From Sphingobacteriaceae bacterium UBA6709 (lineage in GTDB: Bacteria; Bacteroidota; Bacteroidia; Sphingobacteriales; Sphingobacteriaceae), in NCBI GenBank assembly GCA_002454425.1, contig DKIV01000049.1, positions 1-26,768 on the forward strand: a stretch of 26,768 nucleotides of DNA. The letters are read 5' to 3'. The notes beneath the pieces were generated by a model. The model was not told where the DNA came from and made no database searches. It saw only the letters and a list, made by a program, of their open reading frames with translations. The position numbers and the translations under genes are program-made. Of this stretch, positions 7,561 to 15,992 are shown piece by piece (position 1 is the stretch's first letter; the number at the start of each line of letters is the position of its first letter).

Positions 7561-7584
7561 GGTGAGTATTGAATATAGCTCACC
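7561..7584 (+). promoter_or_regulatory. Hairpin next to the cca start codon
   Basis: GGTGAG (7561-7566) pairs with CTCACC (7579-7584); TAT and ATA extend the stem inward past one bulged G. TTTT follows immediately, and the ATG at 7594 is 9 bases beyond the stem. A stem here would sit at the extreme 5' end of the mRNA and cover the ribosome landing site. Its effect on translation is inferred. Confidence 0.5.
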
Positions 7585-7593
7585 TTTTATGCT

Positions 7594-9006
7594 ATGGAAG
7601 AGTACCTTGACGAACCGATATTTAAGAAAATAGGACAGATTGCCGATGAAATGGGTGTATCCGCTTATGTTATTGGAGGATTTGTAAGAGATATCTTCCT
7701 GATGAGGCCCTCAAAAGACATTGATATCGTCGTGTTGGGTAGCGGAATAGATTTCGCGGAACAGGTGGGACGTTCGTTAAAAACTCAGGTGGCATTCTTC
7801 AAGAACTTCGGTACGGCCATGCTTCGCTACGAGGACATGGAGGTAGAGTTCGTGGGAGCCAGAAAGGAGTCGTATCGGGCGAATTCCAGAAAACCAATTG
7901 TAGAAGATGGCACGCTGGACGACGACCAGAAAAGGCGCGACTTTAGCATTAATGCCATGGCGTTATGCTTGAACAAGGAACATTTTGGAGAGCTTACGGA
8001 TCCTTTCGGAGGGATGGAAGATCTTGAGAATCGACTGATAAGAACGCCTCTTGATGCGCGTGAAACATTCTCAGATGATCCTCTGCGCATGATGCGGGCG
8101 ATTCGTTTTGCATCTCAGCTAAACTTCAGGATAGACCAAGCTGCCATAGACGCGATCGTAAGCAATAAAGAACGTATTGCCATTGTATCAAAAGAACGCA
8201 TCACGGATGAGCTTAACAAGATTATTCTTTCGCCAATTCCATCTGTGGGATTCAATTACCTTTTTGACACGGGGTTGCTGCACATCATATTTCCTCAAAT
8301 GGCGGAGTTGTATGGTGTTGAACTGATTAACGGCAGAGGCCATAAAGATAACTTCTATCATACGTTGGAAGTACTTGACAATATAGCGCTCCAGACGAAT
8401 GATTTATGGTTACGCTGGGCGGCGATTCTTCATGATATCGCTAAGCCAGCGACGAAACGTTTTGAGGCAAAACAAGGATGGACGTTCCATGGACACGAAG
8501 ACCGGGGAGCCCGTATGGTTCCTAAAATCTTCGGACAGCTGAAGCTGCCGCTCAATGAGAAGATGAAGTTAGTACAAAAGCTGGTACTATTACATTTGAG
8601 GCCAATTGTTCTCGCTCAGGATGTGGTGACAGATTCCGCTGTTCGTCGTTTGCTATTCGATGCCGGCGAAGATATTGAAGGTCTGATGATGCTGTGCCAT
8701 GCCGATGTGACAACGAAGAATGAGTATAAGAAAAAACGATATCGCCAGAATTTTGAACTCGTTCAACAGAAGTTGAAAGATGTCGAGGAACGTGATCAGA
8801 TAAGAAACTGGCAACCGCCGATAACGGGTAAAGATATTATGCTTACCTTTGGTTTAGCAGAAGGAAAAGAGGTAGGAATTATAAAAAATCAGATACGCGA
8901 AGCTATCCTTGAGGGTGAAATCAGAAATGAACGTGAAGAAGCATTACGCTTTATGATCGAAAAGGGAGTTGCGTTGGGCCTGAAAGTGGTAGATGATACA
9001 CACTAG
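7594..9006 (+). CDS. cca: CCA tRNA nucleotidyltransferase with HD domain
   Basis: Adds or repairs the 3'-terminal CCA of tRNAs. The 470-residue product is a class II enzyme. The head domain carries VIGGFVRDIFL (27-36) and the catalytic carboxylates D42 and D44 in KDIDIVV. RRDFSINAMAL, the flexible and nucleotide-selecting region (about 118-128), follows, then RMMRAIRFASQL. An HD phosphohydrolase domain is fused behind it (HGRGHKDNFYHTLEV-like region, and ILHDIAKP at about 277-284), a common arrangement in bacteria. A poly(A) polymerase has a similar head, but this architecture with one copy in a bacteroidete fits CCA addition. All five tRNA genes in this window lack an encoded CCA, so they need this activity. 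Own promoter and a leader hairpin precede it. Confidence 0.9.
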   Translation: MEEYLDEPIFKKIGQIADEMGVSAYVIGGFVRDIFLMRPSKDIDIVVLGSGIDFAEQVGRSLKTQVAFFKNFGTAMLRYEDMEVEFVGARKESYRANSRKPIVEDGTLDDDQKRRDFSINAMALCLNKEHFGELTDPFGGMEDLENRLIRTPLDARETFSDDPLRMMRAIRFASQLNFRIDQAAIDAIVSNKERIAIVSKERITDELNKIILSPIPSVGFNYLFDTGLLHIIFPQMAELYGVELINGRGHKDNFYHTLEVLDNIALQTNDLWLRWAAILHDIAKPATKRFEAKQGWTFHGHEDRGARMVPKIFGQLKLPLNEKMKLVQKLVLLHLRPIVLAQDVVTDSAVRRLLFDAGEDIEGLMMLCHADVTTKNEYKKKRYRQNFELVQQKLKDVEERDQIRNWQPPITGKDIMLTFGLAEGKEVGIIKNQIREAILEGEIRNEREEALRFMIEKGVALGLKVVDDTH

Positions 9007-9308
9007 TTCACATGCCGGAAATATCAATACAGATCTTTAGCTCTGTATTAGAAGTGCTGGTTGATTTCGAAGCAGTATTGAAGTATCTCCTGCATATTTA
9101 AACAATCTGTTAACTTAGCAGTTACCTTTACGCGAATTTCATAGATTTAGTATCAATGTTTGCTTGACGAAAGCGTTGCCGGTCTAGCCATAATCTTTTA
9201 ACTCGCGGAGAAATGATATCTATAGATCGACAACATACTTAAGGCTTAATCGAACTATACATCATATTGATATTTTATATTTTAACTATTTAATAATATT
9301 TACAGAAC
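9007..9308. other. Intergenic region after cca
   Basis: These 302 A/T-rich bases hold no open frame worth reporting. AATACAGA (9026-9033) and TCTGTATT (9042-9049) form an 8-bp hairpin 20 bases after the cca stop. It has no U-tract and is a weak terminator candidate at best. TACCTTTA near 9123-9130 is one base off the -7 consensus but lacks a clear -33 partner, so no promoter for the downstream gene is claimed. Confidence 0.4.
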
Positions 9309-9950
9309 ATGGCTATCTACAGATTCAGGGTATCATTTGAAGATTATGATGATATTACCCGTGACATCGACATTAAATCAAACCAAACGTTTGAAGATTT
9401 GCATTATGCCATTCATAAAAGCACCGGATATACGCCTGACAAGTCTTCATCGTTCTTTGTAAGTACCGATCAATGGATCAAGGGTGATGAAATAGCGCAT
9501 TTACCTAACCAACGTAAGGTAGATCGCGGAGTAACGTTAATGGAGGGCACTAAATTGAGCAGATTTATTGACGATCCTCACCAAAAGTTTTATTACATCT
9601 ATAACTTTGACCGCCCTTTTGATTTCCATGTCGAGCTGGTTAAAATTCTGGATGAGGTTGCTGGAAAGGAGTATCCGCTGATCTCCCGCTCCGTGGGTGA
9701 AGCGCCTAAAATGATGGGACTTATTCCAGAAACTCCAGTAGCGTCTGACGATAATGACGATGACGATGACTTCACTAGTGACGACACTGAATACGGCTTT
9801 GAAGAGGGAGAAACTGACGAAATGGAAACTGTAAGCGACTTAGATGACGCGGAACAGGATGAAGAAGAGAGTTCGGAGGATGATGAGTATTTGGATGAAT
9901 TCTCTGATAGTGATGACGGGGAGGATTACAATAACAGGAACGACTACTAA
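9309..9950 (+). CDS. pRiA4b ORF-3-like protein with long acidic tail
   Basis: The first half (about 1-145) looks like the plasmid pRiA4b ORF-3-like family: YRFRVSFEDYDDITRDIDI, TFEDLHYAIHKSTGY, FFVSTDQWIKGDEI, and FYYIYNFDRPFDFHVELV, which resembles the family's characteristic Y-x-Y-D-x-x-x-x-W/F-x-H segment. The second half (about 148-213) is a low-complexity tail of Asp, Glu and Ser with almost no basic residues. Family members have no established biochemical role; some sit beside transposons, but no mobile element is visible here. The gene lies between cca and miaA and ends in a strong terminator at 10034-10067. The acidic tail suggests binding of a basic partner, which is inference only. 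The function is unknown. Confidence 0.8.
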   Translation: MAIYRFRVSFEDYDDITRDIDIKSNQTFEDLHYAIHKSTGYTPDKSSSFFVSTDQWIKGDEIAHLPNQRKVDRGVTLMEGTKLSRFIDDPHQKFYYIYNFDRPFDFHVELVKILDEVAGKEYPLISRSVGEAPKMMGLIPETPVASDDNDDDDDFTSDDTEYGFEEGETDEMETVSDLDDAEQDEEESSEDDEYLDEFSDSDDGEDYNNRNDY

Positions 9951-10033
9951 ACAGCAAATATTTAGAAAAACTAAACACGCGACAACAACAAGCAAGTTGG
10001 GATTTAAAAATCTTCACAGACAGATATGCATAC

Positions 10034-10067
10034 AAAACGGCCTGAAACAACTGCAGGCCGTTTTTTT
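10034..10067 (+). terminator. Rho-independent terminator after the acidic-tailed gene
   Basis: AAAACGGCCTG (10034-10044) pairs partly with CAGGCCG (10054-10060) around a 9-base loop, followed by seven T (10061-10067). It lies about 85 bases downstream of the stop codon. Confidence 0.9.
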
Positions 10068-10176
10068 ATCAAAAAAGTCAAACCTCCAAAGCAAGGTTTT
10101 GGACAGCCTGTTTAGATAACGATCTTTCTTTTCTGCCTTTCTTACGCCTCGCCCCTATTCCTCAGGCATTTTTACG

Positions 10177-10184
10177 TATTTTTG
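10177..10184 (+). promoter_or_regulatory. Putative miaA -7 promoter element
   Basis: TATTTTTG is a full match to the Bacteroidota -7 consensus, 21 bases before the miaA GTG. No good TTTG element is seen at the expected upstream distance, so the call rests on one box and on its position after a terminator and before a gene. Confidence 0.4.
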
Positions 10185-10205
10185 TTCAGAATTTAACGAA
10201 GCTTC

Positions 10206-11132
10206 GTGAAACAAGACATCAGCGCTGACATTCGAAAAACCCTAATCGTGATTGCCGGGCCAACTGCGATTGGTAAAACCGCGCTGGCGATTGAATTAGC
10301 AAAACACTATAATACGGAAATTATTTCCGCGGACTCCCGTCAGTTCTATAAAGAAATGAGTATCGGAACGGCTAAGCCATCAGAGCAAGAGCTGGCAAAC
10401 GCGGTGCATCATTTTATAGGTAATCTGTCGGTAAGCGACACTTATTCCGCTGGCGACTTTGAACAAGATGCCTTATCCCGCATAAACAAGATTTTTAGCA
10501 TTAAAGACCATGTAATACTTGTGGGGGGATCGGGACTTTTCCTACAGGCGGTAACAGAAGGCTTTGATGATTTGCCAAAGGCTGACGAGTCTGTCAGAGA
10601 GCAACTGAACGACAGTCTGGTTACTAAGGGAATTGAACACTTGCAATCGCTTCTTAAGGAATTAGACCCACTCTATTATGGTCAGGTAGACCTCTCTAAC
10701 CCGCAACGTATTATACGGGCATTAGAAGTATGTATCAGCACAGGTCAGCCCTTCTCTTCCTTTCGAAGAAAAGCTCTGCAAAAACGTCCCTTTGATATTG
10801 TAAAGATCGCCTTAGAGGTGCCACGTGAAATAGTGTATGAGAGAATAAATATGCGGGTAGACAAAATGATGAAGGAAGGTCTGCTCAAGGAAGTAGCATC
10901 ATTGAGAGATTACCGACATCTTAACGCGCTAAACACCGTTGGCTACAGCGAAATATTCGAATACATGGATGGTGCACTGAGTCTTGAACAGGCCGTAGCT
11001 GCCATTAAGCAAAATACGCGAAGATTTGCCAAACGGCAGCTGACCTGGCTGAGGCGAGACCCTGCATATCAATGGTTCGCGCCTTCGCAGCGACAAGAGA
11101 TCATTGCGGCAATTGATAATTACAAAGCCTAA
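10206..11132 (+). CDS. miaA: tRNA dimethylallyltransferase
   Basis: Transfers the dimethylallyl group from dimethylallyl diphosphate to A37 of tRNAs reading UNN codons, giving i6A. The 308-residue product has the P-loop GPTAIGKT (18-25), SADSRQFYKEMSIGTAKPS, which binds the substrate adenosine, VGGSGLFLQAV, and NPQRIIRALEV. C-terminal NTRRFAKRQLTWLRRD is the closing family signature. The start codon is GTG; the next in-frame ATG lies inside the conserved core, so GTG is the only start that keeps the P-loop intact. The TAA overlaps the stop of the opposite-strand DUF3467 gene by four bases. Together with the TsaC/YciO-type gene and cca it makes a small tRNA-maturation neighbourhood. Confidence 0.96.
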   Translation: MKQDISADIRKTLIVIAGPTAIGKTALAIELAKHYNTEIISADSRQFYKEMSIGTAKPSEQELANAVHHFIGNLSVSDTYSAGDFEQDALSRINKIFSIKDHVILVGGSGLFLQAVTEGFDDLPKADESVREQLNDSLVTKGIEHLQSLLKELDPLYYGQVDLSNPQRIIRALEVCISTGQPFSSFRRKALQKRPFDIVKIALEVPREIVYERINMRVDKMMKEGLLKEVASLRDYRHLNALNTVGYSEIFEYMDGALSLEQAVAAIKQNTRRFAKRQLTWLRRDPAYQWFAPSQRQEIIAAIDNYKA

Positions 11133-11440
11133 GCTTGTGCTGTAGGTCCCCCAAAATTTATCGGAAAATCTTTCTCTTCCGGAATACGGATGCGTCCATT
11201 CTCCTTCTCAAACTTCTCAACATTATCAGAAAGAGCCATCAAGAGGCGCTTGGCGTGTTCGGGAGTGAGGATTATGCGCGACTTCACTTTAGCCTTCGGC
11301 ACCCCGGGCATCACTCGTATAAAGTCAAGTACAAACTCTGACGTAGAATGGGTGATGATCGCCAGGTTTGAATAGGTACCTTCAGCCATCTCTTCGCTGA
11401 GTTCAATATTTATCTGATTATCAAAATTCTGTTCTTCCAT
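11129..11440 (-). CDS. DUF3467 family protein
   Basis: The 103-residue product matches the small DUF3467 family in the core GTYSNLAIITHSTSEFVLDF, in RVMPGVPKAKVKSRIILTP and in EHAKRLLMALSDNVEKFE. The predicted fold is strand-rich with a C-terminal helix. No catalytic motif, signal peptide or membrane segment is visible. The family is common in Bacteroidota and has no established function that I know. It follows rpoC on the same strand but is separated from it by the terminator at 11580-11618, so it probably has its own promoter, which I could not locate. Its stop codon is interlocked with that of miaA (CTAA at 11129-11132). Confidence 0.85.
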   Translation of the reverse strand: MEEQNFDNQINIELSEEMAEGTYSNLAIITHSTSEFVLDFIRVMPGVPKAKVKSRIILTPEHAKRLLMALSDNVEKFEKENGRIRIPEEKDFPINFGGPTAQA

Positions 11441-11579
11441 TCAGTAAAAATAATAAAACTCGCCAATTACCAATCATCCAGACACAACTCATAGGTGCTT
11501 TTGCGGGCTAACTTTAAACGCTTTGTAAGGCAATCTGATCGCTTCGCTCCGACAACAAGGTAACCAACAGGCACACAAC

Positions 11580-11618
11580 AAAAAAGCCCGCCTCATAATG
11601 AAATGAAGCGGGCTTTAT
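11580..11618 (-). terminator. Terminator of the rpoB-rpoC transcription unit
   Basis: On the minus strand AAAGCCCGC pairs with GCGGGCTTT (outer stem 11583-11591 with 11608-11616), extended inward by TCAT / ATGA next to a mismatch. A run of six T (plus-strand A, 11580-11585) follows. It lies about 20 bases beyond the rpoC stop codon and closes the long minus-strand run. Confidence 0.9.
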
Positions 11619-11634
11619 ATTTATCTGGCCTTCT

Positions 11635-14600
11635 TTAAAGAATTTCTTCTTTTTTAGATGCCATAAGCTTGTCGTACTCTTCCTGAGAACCTACGATGAT
11701 CTTCTCGTATCCACGTAAACCAGTTCCTGAAGGAATCAGGTGACCAACGATTACGTTTTCTTTAAGACCAAGCAGATTATCACGCTTACCACTGATAGCA
11801 GCCTCGTTAAGCACCTTCGTTGTTTCCTGGAAGGAAGCAGCAGAGATGAACGATTTAGTACCTAATGAAGCACGGGTGATACCCTGCAGGATTGGACTAG
11901 ATGTAGCTGCGATAGCTTCACGAGCTTCAACCAGTTTAAGATCGCGACGCTTCAACAGTGAATTCTCTTCTCTAAGCTTTCTTACAGAGATGATCTGTCC
12001 AGCTCTTAATGAAGAAGAATCTCCCGGATCGGTAACAACCTTCTTGTCGAAGATCTCGTCATTCTCATGCATGAAGTCCCAACGATCTACAGAATCCTTT
12101 TCAAGGAAACGAGTGTCTCCCGGATCTTCGATCTGAACCTTCTGCATCATCTGGTGAACGATCACTTCAAAGTGCTTGTCGTTGATCTTCACACCCTGAA
12201 GACGGTAAACTTCCTGGATACCGTTAACCAGATATTCCTGTACTGCGGCAGGACCCTTGATAGCAAGGATATCAGCTGGCGAGATAGACCCGTCAGACAA
12301 TGGCATACCTGCTTTAACAAAGTCATTATCCTGTACAAGGATGTGCTTAGACAAGTTAACAAGATACTTCTTCACCTGACCATCTTTAGATTCGATAGAA
12401 ATCTCTCTGTTACCACGCTTAACACCACCAAGAGTTACCACACCGTCGATTTCTGTTACTACGGCAGGATTTGAAGGGTTACGAGCTTCGAACAACTCCG
12501 TAACTCGAGGAAGACCACCCGTGATATCTCGGGTCTTACCTGTAGAACGTGGAATCTTCGCGATCACCTCTCCCATCTTAACCTTAGTTCCTTCTTCAAC
12601 AGCGATGTGAGCTCCTACCGGAATGTTATATCCTTTATTGATCTCGTTATCAGCGATACGAATAACAGGGTTCTTTGTTTTATCGCGAGTATCGATAATT
12701 ACCTTCTCACGGTGACCTGTCTGCTCATCTGATTCCTCACGGAAGGTAACACCTTCGATAACGGCATCAAATTCAACACGACCGGTAAACTCAGAGATAA
12801 TTACCGCGTTGTATGGATCCCAGCTACATATTCTGTCACCCTTAGCAACTTTCTCGCCTTCCTTAACATATAGGTAAGAACCGTAAGGAATGTTATTGGT
12901 CATGATCACACGTTTTGTGTTAGGATCAACAATCCGGAATTCACCAGAACGACCAAGAACTACCTCTACAGGACCTTCCTCGATTTCGTAAGGAACACTT
13001 CTTATATTTTCAAATTCGATAACACCTTCAAACTTAGCGTTGATCTGAGATTCCGCAGCAATGTTTGACGCGGTACCACCGACGTGGAAGGTACGAAGTG
13101 TAAGCTGTGTACCTGGCTCACCGATTGACTGAGCGGCGATAACACCCACAGCCTCACCTGCCTGAACACGTTTACCTGTCGCAAGGTTACGTCCGTAACA
13201 AAGGGCACACACCCCGCGTTTGCTCTCACATGTCAATACCGAACGAATTTCGATACCTTCAAGTGCTGAGTGATCAACACGGTAAGCTGTTTCCTCATCA
13301 ATATCCTGATTTGCAGAAACAAGAAGCTCTCCTGTTACTGGATCGTAAACATCATGAAGTGATGTACGACCTAAGATACGATCGTATAACGGCTCAACAA
13401 TATCCTCATTATCTTTAAGCGCTGTAGTGAAAATACCTCTTAAAGTACCACAATCAGGCTCGCCGACAATCATATCCTGAGCAACGTCATGCAAACGACG
13501 AGTAAGGTAACCCGCATCGGCAGTCTTCAACGCCGTATCCGCAAGACCCTTACGAGCACCGTGGGTAGAGATGAAGTACTCGAGAACCGACAGACCTTCC
13601 TTAAAGTTAGAAAGAATCGGGTTTTCGATGATATCACCACCAGAGCCTGATTTCTGAGGCTTAGCCATCAGACCACGCATACCGCACAGCTGACGAATCT
13701 GTTCCTTAGAACCACGAGCTCCGGAGTCAAGCATCATATAAACAGAGTTGAAGCCCTGATTATCTGTTGACAGAATCTCCATCACATTAGCAGTAAGACG
13801 GTTGTTGATACGTGTCCAGATATCGATAATCTGGTTGTAACGTTCGTTGTTGGTGATGAAACCCATATTATAGTTATTCATCACTTCATCAACCTCCTTA
13901 GATGCCTGATCAATCAATTTAACCTTAGCCTCAGGAATGTTAAGATCCTGAAGGTTAAATGATAAACCACCACGGAATGCCATCTGGAACCCTAACTCCT
14001 TAATATCATCAAGGAACTGAGCAGCACGAGCCATACCGGTAATTTTAACTACTTCACCAATGATGTCACGTAATGACTTCTTAGTAAGCAATTCGTTGAT
14101 GTATCCAACTTCCTCAGGTACTACCTGATTGAAGATTACACGACCAACAGTTGTATCTATAAGCTGATAAACAATTGATCCGTCATCCTGCTTAACATAG
14201 GCCTTAACCTTAATGAAAGCATGCAGATCAATCTTTTTCTCATTGTAAGCAATAATTACTTCTTCTGCGGAATAGAAAATCTGGTTTTCACCTCTTACAA
14301 CACGGGTCTCATCAGTCTTTCTACCTTTAGTAATATAGTAAAGACCAAGAACCATGTCCTGTGAAGGTACCGTAATTGGTGTACCATTCGCAGGGTTAAG
14401 AATGTTGTGAGCCGCAAGCATCAGAATCTGCGCTTCCAGAATTGCCGCGTTACCCAGCGGTACGTGTACCGCCATCTGGTCACCGTCAAAGTCGGCGTTG
14501 AACGCAGTACACACTAATGGGTGAAGCTGAATGGCTTTTCCTTCAACCAGCTTCGGCTGGAATGACTGAATACCCAGACGGTGAAGCGTAGGAGCACGGT

Positions 14601-15912
14601 TAAGCAATACCGGGTGACCTTTCAATACGTTTTCAAGGATATCCCAAACAATAGGATCTTTGCGGTCAACGATTTTCTTTGCAGACTTCACAGTCTTAAC
14701 AACACCACGCTCAATCATCTTACGGATGATGAATGGTTTGAACAGCTCGGCAGCCATATCCTTTGGTAAACCACACTCATGGAGTTTCAGGTTTGGACCA
14801 ACAACAATTACCGAACGCGCAGAGTAGTCAACACGCTTACCTAAAAGGTTCTGACGGAAACGACCTTGCTTACCTTTCAGAATATCTGAAAGTGATTTCA
14901 GGGCTCTGTTACCTTCAGTTTTTACCGCGTTCACCTTACGTGAGTTATCGAACAATGAATCTACAGCTTCCTGCAACATACGCTTTTCGTTACGTAGGAT
15001 CACTTCAGGAGCTTTGATTTCAATAAGTCTCTTAAGACGGTTGTTACGGATAATTACACGACGGTAAAGATCGTTAAGATCGGAGGTAGCAAAACGACCA
15101 CCTTCCAATGGCACTAATGGACGTAATTCTGGAGGAATCACAGGAACGATCTTCACGATCATCCACTCTGGGTGATTCTCAATATTCGCACGTGAACTAC
15201 GGAACGCTTCTACAACTTGCAGACGCTTTAACGCTTCGTTCTTACGTTGCTGAGAAGTTTCATTCGCTGCCTGGTGACGTAAGTCATAAGACAACTGATC
15301 GAGATCAAGGCGTTTCAACAGCTCTTCAAGAGCTTCAGCACCCATTTTCGCTACGAACTTCTGAGGATCTTTATCATCAAGATACTGGTTCTCTTTTGGA
15401 AGAGTATCAAGAATATCAAGGTATTCCTCTTCAGTAAGGAAATCCATTTTGTTAATACCGTCAGCTTCCTTAACACCTGCCTGAATAACCACATAACGTT
15501 CGTAGTAGATAATCAAGTCAAGTTTCTTTGTAGGTAAGCCTAACAGATAACCGATTTTATTAGGAAGAGAACGGAAATACCAGATATGAGCCACAGGAAC
15601 CACCAGGTTGATGTGTCCCATACGCTCACGACGTACTTTCTTTTCAGTAACTTCAACACCACAACGGTCACAAACGATTCCCTTGTAACGGATTCTCTTG
15701 TATTTACCGCAATGACATTCGTAATCCTTTACCGGACCGAAAATACGCTCACAGAATAAACCATCGCGCTCCGGTTTATAGGTGCGGTAGTTGATGGTTT
15801 CTGGTTTTAACACTTCGCCACTTGAACGCTCCAGAATTGACTCAGGAGAAGCCAGACTAATGGTGATCGAGGTGAAATTGCTTTTTATTTTATTATCCTT
15901 TTTATAAGACAT
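11635..15912 (-). CDS. rpoC: DNA-directed RNA polymerase subunit beta'
   Basis: Largest catalytic subunit of RNA polymerase. The 1425-residue product has the N-terminal zinc ribbon (CHCGKYKRIRYKGIVCDRCG, about 66-85), the clamp and lid region, and the absolutely conserved active-site loop NADFDGDQMAVHVPL at about 470 that holds the catalytic magnesium. The bridge helix and trigger loop region (GARKGLADTALKTADAGYLT) and the second zinc site CESKRGVCALCYGRNL (about 890) follow. Length is normal for Bacteroidota. It follows rpoB after 80 bases that contain a strong hairpin (15937-15975) and ends at the terminator 11580-11618. No frameshift or missing motif was seen. Confidence 0.98.
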   Translation of the reverse strand: MSYKKDNKIKSNFTSITISLASPESILERSSGEVLKPETINYRTYKPERDGLFCERIFGPVKDYECHCGKYKRIRYKGIVCDRCGVEVTEKKVRRERMGHINLVVPVAHIWYFRSLPNKIGYLLGLPTKKLDLIIYYERYVVIQAGVKEADGINKMDFLTEEEYLDILDTLPKENQYLDDKDPQKFVAKMGAEALEELLKRLDLDQLSYDLRHQAANETSQQRKNEALKRLQVVEAFRSSRANIENHPEWMIVKIVPVIPPELRPLVPLEGGRFATSDLNDLYRRVIIRNNRLKRLIEIKAPEVILRNEKRMLQEAVDSLFDNSRKVNAVKTEGNRALKSLSDILKGKQGRFRQNLLGKRVDYSARSVIVVGPNLKLHECGLPKDMAAELFKPFIIRKMIERGVVKTVKSAKKIVDRKDPIVWDILENVLKGHPVLLNRAPTLHRLGIQSFQPKLVEGKAIQLHPLVCTAFNADFDGDQMAVHVPLGNAAILEAQILMLAAHNILNPANGTPITVPSQDMVLGLYYITKGRKTDETRVVRGENQIFYSAEEVIIAYNEKKIDLHAFIKVKAYVKQDDGSIVYQLIDTTVGRVIFNQVVPEEVGYINELLTKKSLRDIIGEVVKITGMARAAQFLDDIKELGFQMAFRGGLSFNLQDLNIPEAKVKLIDQASKEVDEVMNNYNMGFITNNERYNQIIDIWTRINNRLTANVMEILSTDNQGFNSVYMMLDSGARGSKEQIRQLCGMRGLMAKPQKSGSGGDIIENPILSNFKEGLSVLEYFISTHGARKGLADTALKTADAGYLTRRLHDVAQDMIVGEPDCGTLRGIFTTALKDNEDIVEPLYDRILGRTSLHDVYDPVTGELLVSANQDIDEETAYRVDHSALEGIEIRSVLTCESKRGVCALCYGRNLATGKRVQAGEAVGVIAAQSIGEPGTQLTLRTFHVGGTASNIAAESQINAKFEGVIEFENIRSVPYEIEEGPVEVVLGRSGEFRIVDPNTKRVIMTNNIPYGSYLYVKEGEKVAKGDRICSWDPYNAVIISEFTGRVEFDAVIEGVTFREESDEQTGHREKVIIDTRDKTKNPVIRIADNEINKGYNIPVGAHIAVEEGTKVKMGEVIAKIPRSTGKTRDITGGLPRVTELFEARNPSNPAVVTEIDGVVTLGGVKRGNREISIESKDGQVKKYLVNLSKHILVQDNDFVKAGMPLSDGSISPADILAIKGPAAVQEYLVNGIQEVYRLQGVKINDKHFEVIVHQMMQKVQIEDPGDTRFLEKDSVDRWDFMHENDEIFDKKVVTDPGDSSSLRAGQIISVRKLREENSLLKRRDLKLVEAREAIAATSSPILQGITRASLGTKSFISAASFQETTKVLNEAAISGKRDNLLGLKENVIVGHLIPSGTGLRGYEKIIVGSQEEYDKLMASKKEEIL

Positions 15913-15936
15913 AGCTCTTTATTTCGATTAAAGCAG

Positions 15937-15975
15937 AAGGGTTAAAGGCAAAGGCATAAACCTGCCTTTAACCTT
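15937..15975 (-). other. Long hairpin in the rpoB-rpoC junction
   Basis: The plus strand reads AAGGGTTAAAGGCA (15937-15950) and TGCCTTTAACCTT (15963-15975), complementary over 13 pairs with one bulged G, around a 12-base loop. In the minus-strand mRNA it lies between the rpoB stop and the rpoC ATG and ends 24 bases before that ATG. No U-tract follows, so it should not terminate; processing or translational tuning is possible. Confidence 0.6.
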
Positions 15976-15992
15976 TTCCTTTTATCAAATGA

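Noticed and set aside
9844..10119. Plus-strand open frame of 91 codons overlapping the acidic-tailed gene
   Set aside because: An out-of-frame reading of the Asp/Glu tail that runs through the terminator at 10034-10067.
12067..12474. Plus-strand open frame of 135 codons opposite rpoC
   Set aside because: Antisense shadow of a highly conserved gene; no ribosome site, domain or promoter.
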